Positions 1 through 5,414 of a stretch of DNA of 7,426 bases are shown here, one piece after another. The stretch lies in assembly GCA_913062735.1 (NCBI GenBank), contig CAJXWI010000116.1:1-7426 (forward strand), read 5' to 3'. The translations under genes were made by a program, and so were the position numbers. The first letter of the stretch is position 1. Every line of letters starts with the position of its first letter. The DNA is from an uncultured Arcobacter sp. (GTDB lineage: Bacteria; Campylobacterota; Campylobacteria; Campylobacterales; Arcobacteraceae). The notes under the pieces are model-generated. The model saw only the letters and a list, made by a program, of their open reading frames with translations. It was not told where the DNA came from and did not search any database.

Positions 1-688
1 TAATTGGCGTTTTTAGTTCCTGCATAATATTTCGAATAAACACATTTCTTGATTCTTTCAAGTTTTGTAGTTTGAGAGCTGTGTTTTTAAACTCTAAAGC
101 CAGTTGTGAAACTTCATCTTTTTTGGTCGTATCGCAACAATCAAAATCAAAGTTTTCTTCTCCTAAAGTAGTTACCTTATCTTTTAAAATTTTAAGTGGA
201 TACAGTTTTCGAAGGGTCGTTAAATATGAAATAATTAAGGTGACTAAAATCACTGCAAATACCAAGAATATTACAAGTTTCCCATTACCATGTGCAGGGT
301 TATTATCTTTTAATAGAAAATCGTCTTTATGTTTTCGAATGAATACATAAGTCTCATCATGTAATTCCAATACTCTTATCAGTGCAATTTTATTTTTCTT
401 TTGAAAAAGCACTTTCGTTTGAGGATTATATAATAATGCAGTACGTATTTTCTTGTCATTGATATACTCTAAGTTCAAGATTTCTAAATCTTCAATAAAC
501 CTGGGTGTTATTCCAGAGCGTTTAAAGGTACGTAAAAGCTTACCTGCAATTGGTAGATACTTCTTTTTAAGATGCTTTTCTTTAAAAGTTTGTTTATTAT
601 GAATAATAATAGAAAAACTCACCATCACTAATAACATTGAAATAACAAAAGAAATTGTTATTGTAAAAAATATTGATTCTCTTTTCAT
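1..688 (-). CDS. Sensor histidine kinase, ArsS-like, C-terminus beyond the window; H-box His replaced by Gln
   Basis: This is the inner-membrane sensor of a two-component system, visible for its first 229 residues and cut by the left edge. The ATG is at 688 and overlaps the regulator's TGA by four bases (ATGA), so the two are translationally coupled. TM1 spans about residues 7-29. A periplasmic sensor of about 105 residues follows, then TM2 at about 137-157 and a HAMP-like linker at about 158-208 (YPLKILKD, then DEVSQLALEF). The HisKA H-box begins at RNIMQELKTPI (219-229). The residue before ELKTP, where HisKA kinases have the phosphorylated His, is Gln223 (codon CAG, 22-20). The ATP-binding domain is not visible. 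The small sensor and the H-box style resemble the ArsS group of Campylobacterota; that assignment is inferred. It may be a phosphatase-only or degenerate kinase, or the codon may be a sequencing error. Confidence 0.9.
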   Translation of the reverse strand, partial: MKRESIFFTITISFVISMLLVMVSFSIIIHNKQTFKEKHLKKKYLPIAGKLLRTFKRSGITPRFIEDLEILNLEYINDKKIRTALLYNPQTKVLFQKKNKIALIRVLELHDETYVFIRKHKDDFLLKDNNPAHGNGKLVIFLVFAVILVTLIISYLTTLRKLYPLKILKDKVTTLGEENFDFDCCDTTKKDEVSQLALEFKNTALKLQNLKESRNVFIRNIMQELKTPI

Positions 689-1359
689 TGTGTAAACCTA
701 TAACCCATACCTCTTACTGTTAAAAAGTATTTGGGTTGTTTTGGATTTTCTTCTATTTTTTGTCTTATTCTATTTATAATCACAGCCAAGCTACCTGAAC
801 TTTCATAATCAGAATTTAAAACATTTGAGTTTTCAAAAATATCTTCTCTAGAGATGACAAAACCCTCTCTTTTAATCAATAATGACAATATTTCATACTC
901 AGCAGCAGTTAATTTTAAAGCAAGGGTATTTTTTGTGATTTCTTTTTTTTCATCGTTTAAGACAAACATGGATTCTTTGGGTTTTTCACTCACACTGTGA
1001 TTATATCTTCTTAAGATGCTTTTAATTCGAACTTCTAATTCTCTTGGGTCATAAGGTTTGGGTAGGTAATCATCAGCTCCAAGTTCTAGCGCTATAACTT
1101 TATCTGTTAAGTCACTTCGTGCTGAAGATATAATGATTGGCATATCGTGGTTTTTTACTATTTCTTTACATACATCTAAACCATCCATCCCAGGAAGGGT
1201 TAAGTCTAAAATGACTAAGTCGTAGTCATTCATTCTTAACGCACTTAATCCCAGATATGGATCTTCATAGTTTGTTACTTTAATATTAAATTTTTCTAAA
1301 TATTGGGTAAGGACCTGAGCTAGTTCTGCATCATCCTCTACCATTGCTATATTTATCAC
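685..1359 (-). CDS. OmpR/PhoB-family response regulator (ArsR-like), partner of the downstream kinase
   Basis: This is a cytoplasmic DNA-binding response regulator of 224 residues, full length for the family. The receiver covers about residues 1-118: acidic pocket E8/D9/D10, phospho-acceptor Asp52 in VILDLTLPGMDG, the switch position at Ser79 and the conserved Lys101-Pro102. The winged-helix DNA-binding domain covers about 130-224 and ends in the typical VRGMGYRF wing. The start is taken as GTG at 1359 because the first beta strand (INIAMVEDD) needs these residues; an internal ATG at 1344 would remove half of it. An AAGG sequence lies upstream. The start overlaps the end of the Spy-like gene by 29 bases and the stop overlaps the kinase start by four, so all three are one transcript. 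H. pylori ArsR is, from memory, also phosphorylated at Asp52; an ArsR-like role (acid or envelope stress) is inferred only. Confidence 0.95.
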   Translation of the reverse strand: MINIAMVEDDAELAQVLTQYLEKFNIKVTNYEDPYLGLSALRMNDYDLVILDLTLPGMDGLDVCKEIVKNHDMPIIISSARSDLTDKVIALELGADDYLPKPYDPRELEVRIKSILRRYNHSVSEKPKESMFVLNDEKKEITKNTLALKLTAAEYEILSLLIKREGFVISREDIFENSNVLNSDYESSGSLAVIINRIRQKIEENPKQPKYFLTVRGMGYRFTQ

Positions 1360-1798
1360 TAGTAGACCTTTTACTCATCATTTTATTCATTTTTAAATCC
1401 ATTAGTACTTTTAATTGCAATTTTTGTTCTTGCGTTAATACAGTATAAACTTCTTCAATCATATTTGCTTTAGATTTTATCATATTCTCCCTTTTTTGTG
1501 AAGCAATTTGGATAAATTTGTTCTTATCAAAATCAGTTTTACTAAATGCATCTGTCATTTTTATTTTATTTTTTCTGTGTTTTGAGACAATCACTTTTAT
1601 TTGCGTTTTTTGTTCATCGGATAAATTTAAAGCCTTAATCATTTTTTTCATATTAAAGCCTCCATGTCTCATTTTTTTCGAGTGTCCAAAACTACTTTTT
1701 TCATCCATAAACGATGAGTCGTGATTTTTTGCAGCAGCAAATAGTGATGTTGCAACTACAGCTGCAGCCAATGTTCCTAAAATTATTTTCTTATTCAT
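1331..1798 (-). CDS. Spy/CpxP-family periplasmic protein
   Basis: This 155-residue secreted protein carries a Sec signal peptide: MNKK, a hydrophobic stretch to about residue 20, and a probable cleavage after the Ala run near 21-23. The mature part is basic and rich in Met and Lys, predicted helical, with two LTxxQ-type motifs, LSDEQ (59-63) and LTQEQ (121-125). Two such motifs are the hallmark of the Spy/CpxP family, whose members act as periplasmic chaperones or as inhibitors of envelope-stress sensors. An open frame extends to 1840, but ATG 1798 is chosen because it gives a proper signal peptide and has AAAGGAG six bases upstream. The gene heads an operon with the response regulator and kinase, as cpxP is linked to cpxRA, suggesting feedback on the sensor. 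The His/Met-rich stretch after the signal (H39, H45, M43, M50, M53) could bind metal; that is speculation. Confidence 0.85.
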   Translation of the reverse strand: MNKKIILGTLAAAVVATSLFAAAKNHDSSFMDEKSSFGHSKKMRHGGFNMKKMIKALNLSDEQKTQIKVIVSKHRKNKIKMTDAFSKTDFDKNKFIQIASQKRENMIKSKANMIEEVYTVLTQEQKLQLKVLMDLKMNKMMSKRSTSDKYSNGRG

Positions 1799-1804
1799 TG
1801 TAAA

Positions 1805-1811
1805 CTCCTTT
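1805..1811 (-). promoter_or_regulatory. Ribosome binding site of the Spy-like gene
   Basis: AAAGGAG on the minus strand lies six bases before ATG 1798. It is the best Shine-Dalgarno match in this region and decides the start against the longer open frame that reaches 1840. Confidence 0.8.
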
Positions 1812-1828
1812 AATTTTGTTACAATGAA

Positions 1829-1834
1829 AGTATA
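1829..1834 (-). promoter_or_regulatory. Candidate -10 box for the Spy-RR-kinase operon
   Basis: Minus-strand TATACT stands about 30 bases upstream of the start codon, giving a short leader of about 24 bases that contains the AAAGGAG site. There is no good -35 match 17 bases further up, only AT-rich sequence, which is usual for sigma-70 promoters in Campylobacterota. Confidence 0.5.
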
Positions 1835-1860
1835 AAACACCTAGTTTAATCTTTTATGAA

Positions 1861-1869
1861 TGGTATATT
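1861..1869 (+). promoter_or_regulatory. Candidate extended -10 promoter for the cysteine-rich gene
   Basis: TGGTATATT is an extended -10 element (TG, one base, then TATATT at 1864-1869), about 44 bases before the GTG start. It lies back-to-back with the candidate -10 of the Spy-like operon, so the two promoters overlap in opposite directions. Flanking GTTTAA (1844-1849) and TTAAAC (1878-1883) form an imperfect inverted repeat. Confidence 0.45.
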
Positions 1870-1912
1870 AATGAAAGTTAAACGCGGAATTTCAAATAGT
1901 ATAAAGGAATAA

Positions 1913-2359
1913 GTGTCTAAGATGTGGAGATGTGATTTAGATAAACCCTGTAGACAGTTTTGCGAAAGTAAAGATAATAAAGACTTTTGTGGGATGAGAG
2001 CCAAAATGTTAAGGAATAAAATGAATATTTCAGAACAATTATTAAATAAAATATTGGGAATCAAAGAAGCCAGAAACATCAAGATATCCATAGAAGATAC
2101 AATTTTGACTTGTACCTACTTACATCTAGACAGTGGGCATTTATCCAAGAATACTGCGTCCATGAATATTTATGAGCTGGCATACAAATGTAAAACTTGG
2201 GCACATGACAAAAAAAACATATCTATAAAATCATTTATAAGTGGTCATGTAAGTATTGCAGATATTAGTGGAGCAGATGTTTTAGATAAACGATTTGTTG
2301 CAAACAACGAAGTAGAAGCTATAATAGAAGCTTGTGAATGGATACTAGAGCAAGATTAA
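1913..2359 (+). CDS. Uncharacterised small protein with cysteine-rich N-terminus
   Basis: I do not recognise this 148-residue protein. It has no signal peptide or membrane segment, so it is probably cytoplasmic. Four cysteines near the N-terminus (C7, C13, C17, C26; spacing C-x5-C-x3-C-x8-C) could hold zinc or an iron-sulfur cluster; further Cys are at 67, 92 and 141. The remainder looks like a compact alpha/beta fold ending in an acidic helix (EVEAIIEACEWILEQD). GTG 1913 is the likely start: an in-frame TAA lies immediately before it and AAAGGA (1903-1908) is four bases upstream. ATG 1922 (Met4) is possible, but its spacing of 13 bases is too long. The gene is divergent from the Spy-like operon and convergent with the Cache-like gene, so it is probably monocistronic. 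The candidate regulatory dyad is shared with the stress operon, so co-regulation is possible. Confidence 0.75.
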   Translation: MSKMWRCDLDKPCRQFCESKDNKDFCGMRAKMLRNKMNISEQLLNKILGIKEARNIKISIEDTILTCTYLHLDSGHLSKNTASMNIYELAYKCKTWAHDKKNISIKSFISGHVSIADISGADVLDKRFVANNEVEAIIEACEWILEQD

Positions 2360-2362
2360 CTC

Positions 2363-3022
2363 TTAATAGCCAATATAAATATTTTTATTCGTATCTACTC
2401 TAAAGCTTTGTAAAAATTCTCCTTCATGGATATTTAACTTATCCATTTTAATATTCGCAACAAGTATACCTTCTTTTACATCATCAACTAAAACTTGAAT
2501 TCCAACTCTAAGTGTTTTTTCATTTGGCAGAGGAATTACATTATGTTCAAGATTATCATCAATTTTAGATAGCCACATTTGATTATTAGTAGATTTCATT
2601 ATATTTGTAAAGTAATATCGATGTTTTTTATTTTGTAGTTTTTTTTCTTCAACTATGAAACTCAAGTCTTGGTCACGTTGGGCTCTTATTATTTCTTTTC
2701 CGTCTTTATAAATGTATCGTAGTTGGTGAAGTTCAGGAATTTTTTTTACAATTTCGAGAAATAAGTTCTCAACTTTTATTTTATCTGCTTTATCTTTTAC
2801 AAAATTTTTAAAGTAACTATTTTTTTTAAGAGAATTCATCTCTTTATTTAAATTTTGAAAAAGACTTCCAAATTTTTTCTCATTTTCTGTTAATTTTGGA
2901 GTAACAAGTTCAAAGTCTTCTAGTGCGATTTTTTCAACAACTGTTTTATCTCTAATAGTATATAGACCGATAAATAAGATGATGGAAATAAAAATTATAA
3001 GAGAGAAATTCTTCGTGTTCAC
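2363..3022 (-). CDS. Membrane-anchored periplasmic Cache-like sensor protein without output domain
   Basis: This 219-residue protein has one N-terminal hydrophobic segment (about residues 6-22), either an uncleaved anchor or a signal peptide, followed by an extracytoplasmic domain. A long helical part (about 25-95) leads to LRYIYKDGKEIIRAQR (101-116), KLQNKKHRYYF (128-138), a WLSKIDDNLEH segment (150-160) and a final GILVANIKMDKL (185-196). This pattern is typical of the periplasmic Cache-like domains of Campylobacterota sensor kinases, diguanylate cyclases and chemoreceptors. Here no second TM, HAMP, kinase or GGDEF domain follows; the frame stops at 2363 and I see no output-domain remnant downstream, where the opposite strand carries another gene. 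The start is GTG 3022 with a weak AGGT upstream; the ATG two bases further up is out of frame. It could be a free-standing ligand-binding partner or a remnant of a larger receptor. Confidence 0.75.
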   Translation of the reverse strand: MNTKNFSLIIFISIILFIGLYTIRDKTVVEKIALEDFELVTPKLTENEKKFGSLFQNLNKEMNSLKKNSYFKNFVKDKADKIKVENLFLEIVKKIPELHQLRYIYKDGKEIIRAQRDQDLSFIVEEKKLQNKKHRYYFTNIMKSTNNQMWLSKIDDNLEHNVIPLPNEKTLRVGIQVLVDDVKEGILVANIKMDKLNIHEGEFLQSFRVDTNKNIYIGY

Positions 3023-3140
3023 ATGTCTACCTAGTTTATTTTAATGGTACAATACTTAAACATAAAATTTAATTTAATATTTTAAAATAAGTTTTTTTTA
3101 TAATCTTCTGTGTAATTAATTCACTTCATTGTAGGTGATT

Positions 3141-3170
3141 TTGTGTCAAAATTTTGCTCCTCACTATAAT
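3141..3170 (+). promoter_or_regulatory. Candidate upstream promoter of pyruvate kinase
   Basis: TATAAT (3165-3170) is a perfect -10 box. TTGTGT (3141-3146) stands 18 bases before it as a partial -35. Transcription would begin near 3177 and run through the dyad at 3177-3198, with a leader of about 78 bases. The 232-base gap (3023-3254) also separates pyk from the divergent Cache-like gene, whose own promoter I could not place with confidence. Confidence 0.5.
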
Positions 3171-3176
3171 ACTAAA

Positions 3177-3198
3177 GTAGTTAAAGCTCTATAACTAC
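3177..3198. repeat. 7-bp inverted repeat in the pyruvate kinase leader region
   Basis: GTAGTTA (3177-3183) and TAACTAC (3192-3198) are perfect inverted copies separated by eight bases. The dyad lies just after the upstream -10 box and just before the downstream one, where a repressor or activator could act. It is too weak and lacks a T-tract, so it is not an intrinsic terminator. Confidence 0.45.
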
Positions 3199-3207
3199 AA
3201 GAAAAAG

Positions 3208-3216
3208 TGCTATACT
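3208..3216 (+). promoter_or_regulatory. Candidate downstream extended -10 promoter of pyruvate kinase
   Basis: TGCTATACT is an extended -10 (TG, one base, then TATACT at 3211-3216), 38 bases before the GTG start, with no convincing -35. The leader would be about 32 bases and contains the AAAGGA ribosome site at 3243-3248. Confidence 0.5.
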
Positions 3217-3254
3217 AATTCACTAACTTATTTTACTCATTTAAAGGATATCTC

Positions 3255-4661
3255 GTGAAAAAAACTAAAATTGTTGCAACCATTGGTCCAGCTTCAGATT
3301 CACTAGAAATGATGACTGATTTAATAGAGAATGGATTAAATGTCATGAGGTTAAATTTTTCCCATGGTTCCCATGAAGAACATAAAATTAGAATCAATAC
3401 CATGAGACAAGCCAGCTCGAAAGCTCAAAAAAATATTGCAATTTTGTTGGATACTAAAGGTCCTGAGATAAGAACAATGAAACTTCAAGACTCGAAAGAA
3501 GTTGCTTTGAAAACAGGAGATATGATCATTTTTACAACTGACCAATCGCATATTGGTAACTGTGATAAAGTGGCAGTTACTTATGAAAATCTCCATAAGG
3601 ATTTAAACCAAGGAGATACCATATTACTCGATGATGGGCTCATTGCTTTAGAAGTACTTGAAGTTCAAGGTCATGAAATCAATTGTCTTATCAAAAATTC
3701 TGGCTTTTTAGGAGAACACAAAGGAGTCAATATTCCAAATATCAACGTCAATCTTCCAGCTTTATCCGCTAAAGATATTGCAGATATCAAATTCGGATGC
3801 GAAATGGATGTGGATTTTATAGCAGCATCATTTGTAAGAAAATCATCTGATGTTCAAGCAGTTAAAAATGAATTGAAAAAAAATGGAAAAGAAAATATTC
3901 GAATCATATCAAAAATTGAAAATGATGAAGGAATCAAAAACTTTGATGAAATTCTAGCACTATCAGATGGTATTATGGTTGCACGTGGTGACTTGGGAGT
4001 TGAGATACCTATAGAAGATGTGCCTTTTGCACAAAAAACCATGATAGAAAAATGTAATAAAGCAGGTAAAACAGTAATTACCGCCACTCAAATGTTAGAA
4101 TCCATGATAAAAAACCCGAGACCCACAAGGGCTGAGGCCGGTGATATTGTAAATGCCATTTTAGATGGTACTGATGCCGTGATGCTTTCAGGTGAAACAG
4201 CAAAAGGAAAGTACCCTAAACAAGCACTACAAACCATGGCAAGGATTTGTAGGAAAACTGATAATATTGACTATGATCACAAGACTTGTCAAAACTTGAG
4301 TTTGAGTGAAGCAATTGCAAGTGGTACGGTTAAAACTGCTGATGACATATGTGCAAAAGCCATTGTTATTTTATCAGAAAGCGGAGATACTGCTAGAAAT
4401 ATTAAGAGATTAAAACCAAACTCAATTGTAATAGCCATTACCACCAATAAAAAAACTGCCAATCAATTAGGTCTGGCTCGTGGTGTATTCTCCACGGTGA
4501 TTCCAAAAGTAAAAGATGTTGAAGACTTTCAAAATCAAGCCATACAAATAGCAGCTTCCTATGATTTTATTGAGGATAAGGATGTTGTTGTATTAACCTC
4601 AGGAGCTAACAATGAGATAGGTATTACCAATCTAATGAAAGTAGCCATTATTAGTAAATAA
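3255..4661 (+). CDS. pyk: Pyruvate kinase, type I (PykF-like)
   Basis: This cytoplasmic glycolytic enzyme converts phosphoenolpyruvate and ADP to pyruvate and ATP. At 468 residues it is full length. N-terminal KKTKIVATIGP and RLNFSHG (R32, N34, S36) are substrate and metal residues. LDTKGPEIR (65-73) carries Glu71, the residue type linked to K+-dependent enzymes. The lid (B) domain spans about 75-165. The signature IISKIENDEG (217-226) has catalytic Lys220 and metal ligand Glu222; ARGDLG (243-248) supplies Asp246; Thr276 and the NPRPTRAEAGD segment follow. The C-terminal effector domain starts near 345. In its phosphate-binding loop, SESGDTAR (374-381), Asp378 stands where E. coli PykF has, from memory, Lys382 for fructose-1,6-bisphosphate, so effector use may differ. 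The start is GTG with AAAGGA six bases upstream. The gene is monocistronic, converging on the next operon with a 9-base gap. Confidence 0.98.
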   Translation: MKKTKIVATIGPASDSLEMMTDLIENGLNVMRLNFSHGSHEEHKIRINTMRQASSKAQKNIAILLDTKGPEIRTMKLQDSKEVALKTGDMIIFTTDQSHIGNCDKVAVTYENLHKDLNQGDTILLDDGLIALEVLEVQGHEINCLIKNSGFLGEHKGVNIPNINVNLPALSAKDIADIKFGCEMDVDFIAASFVRKSSDVQAVKNELKKNGKENIRIISKIENDEGIKNFDEILALSDGIMVARGDLGVEIPIEDVPFAQKTMIEKCNKAGKTVITATQMLESMIKNPRPTRAEAGDIVNAILDGTDAVMLSGETAKGKYPKQALQTMARICRKTDNIDYDHKTCQNLSLSEAIASGTVKTADDICAKAIVILSESGDTARNIKRLKPNSIVIAITTNKKTANQLGLARGVFSTVIPKVKDVEDFQNQAIQIAASYDFIEDKDVVVLTSGANNEIGITNLMKVAIISK

Positions 4662-4670
4662 CTAAGAACA

Positions 4671-5084
4671 CTACTTTTTAAGTAAAGAGTCAGCTTTAGT
4701 ATTCAAATCTTTTTTATAGAGAAATTCTTTTTCTCTATTTGAAAACTTTTCTTTTTTAGCTTTAATACTTACTTCCTCTTCTGTTTTTTCATTATGAGTA
4801 TTTTCTTTCTCATTTTTATCATCTTTGTCATTTTTATCGTTTTTAAATAGGGAGAGAAAAAGAGATACCGACAAAGTAACATTAAATAAAATAATAGCCC
4901 ACTTAATAGGAAGTATATAATCAAGATATTCTAAGTGTTCTCTTAACTCTAAATACTCAACAATATCACTATAAATCCATTGGGAAAAAAGTACAATCGT
5001 TAACAAAAATGCGATGAGTATAAAGGTACGTCTAAATTTATATAAGTGATACCATATAAAAGCTGATTTGGCTTGTCTAAACAT
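4671..5084 (-). CDS. Uncharacterised two-TM membrane protein, last gene of the second two-component operon
   Basis: I do not recognise the family of this 137-residue protein. A basic N-terminus (K16, R18, R19) precedes TM1 (about 20-38); an acidic 23-residue loop (SDIVEYLELREHLEYLDY) joins it to TM2 (about 60-80). By the positive-inside rule both ends are cytoplasmic and the loop is periplasmic. The C-terminal third (81-137) is almost entirely charged, with low-complexity Lys/Asn/Asp/Glu repeats, and is probably disordered or coiled. The start is ATG 5084 with a weak AGAGAA site. It follows the 105-residue gene by 12 bases, so it is very likely co-transcribed with the kinase and regulator upstream. 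A role as kinase partner or membrane effector is a guess from position only. Confidence 0.75.
   Translation of the reverse strand: MFRQAKSAFIWYHLYKFRRTFILIAFLLTIVLFSQWIYSDIVEYLELREHLEYLDYILPIKWAIILFNVTLSVSLFLSLFKNDKNDKDDKNEKENTHNEKTEEEVSIKAKKEKFSNREKEFLYKKDLNTKADSLLKK
4811..4846. repeat. Imperfect 18-base tandem repeat inside the two-TM gene
   Basis: Two neighbouring 18-base units (4811-4828 and 4829-4846) share the first ten bases, CATTTTTATC, exactly. On the minus strand they encode the KNDKNDKDDKNEK low-complexity stretch after TM2. In-frame units like this can change copy number without breaking the gene. Confidence 0.55.
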
Positions 5085-5096
5085 AATATTTCTCTT

Positions 5097-5414
5097 CTAT
5101 ATTAAAAAATCAAGACCTAAAATAGCAAGGGACGCTACTAAAGATTTTGTTTTTAAATCATCAATTATTTTTCTTTCTTCATCTGCAATAATAACTTCAA
5201 GTTCTTCATCACTAAAATCATCAAAAGTTTTATGATTTTCAATGAGTCTGGCTTTTGTAGCAAGTATAGCTTTTTCTCTTATTTTTAAATTTATTTTTTC
5301 TTTAACAGAATCACTTTGTATTTTTGCAAAATCAAAACCTTTGTTAAATTGTTCTTTTGTAAGATTTAGCATTTCTGTTGATTTTTCTCTTAACTTTGAA
5401 ATTTTATTACCCAT
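5097..5414 (-). CDS. Uncharacterised helical protein with hydrophobic C-terminal tail, coupled to the kinase gene
   Basis: This 105-residue protein belongs to no family I recognise. It is highly charged and predicted almost entirely helical to about residue 90, then ends in a short hydrophobic tail, SLVASLAILGLDFLI (91-105), that could dip into the membrane or pack against a partner. There is no signal peptide and no cysteine. Its ATG overlaps the kinase stop by one base (TAATG) and AAGG lies just upstream, inside the end of the kinase gene, so its synthesis should be coupled to that of the kinase. The two-TM gene follows after 12 bases. Coupling suggests a partner or regulator of the kinase; this is inferred from position, not sequence. 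Confidence 0.75.
   Translation of the reverse strand: MGNKISKLREKSTEMLNLTKEQFNKGFDFAKIQSDSVKEKINLKIREKAILATKARLIENHKTFDDFSDEELEVIIADEERKIIDDLKTKSLVASLAILGLDFLI

Noticed and set aside
72..350. Plus-strand open frame of 92 codons
   Set aside because: It lies fully opposite the sensor kinase gene, whose minus-strand product has clear TM, HAMP and H-box features.
1799..1840. N-terminal extension of the Spy-like protein to an upstream start at 1840
   Set aside because: It would put 14 residues ahead of the signal peptide and overlap the likely promoter; ATG 1798 has AAAGGAG at ideal spacing.
1846..2091. Minus-strand open frame of 81 codons that could be a remnant of an output domain for the Cache-like gene
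   Set aside because: It is opposite the 148-residue gene, shows no kinase, GGDEF or HAMP motif, and is not adjacent to or in line with the Cache-like gene.
3044..3049. Minus-strand TACCAT as the -10 box of the Cache-like gene
   Set aside because: It is a poor match in very AT-rich sequence with several equally weak alternatives, so no promoter could be chosen.
3351..3596. Minus-strand open frames within pyruvate kinase (also 3854-4087)
   Set aside because: They are antisense to a complete, highly conserved enzyme and show no recognisable features.
4669..4685. Possible bidirectional terminator between pyk and the convergent operon (TACTT-TTT-AAGTA)
   Set aside because: The stem is only five A/T-rich base pairs with no GC core, too weak to call an intrinsic terminator.
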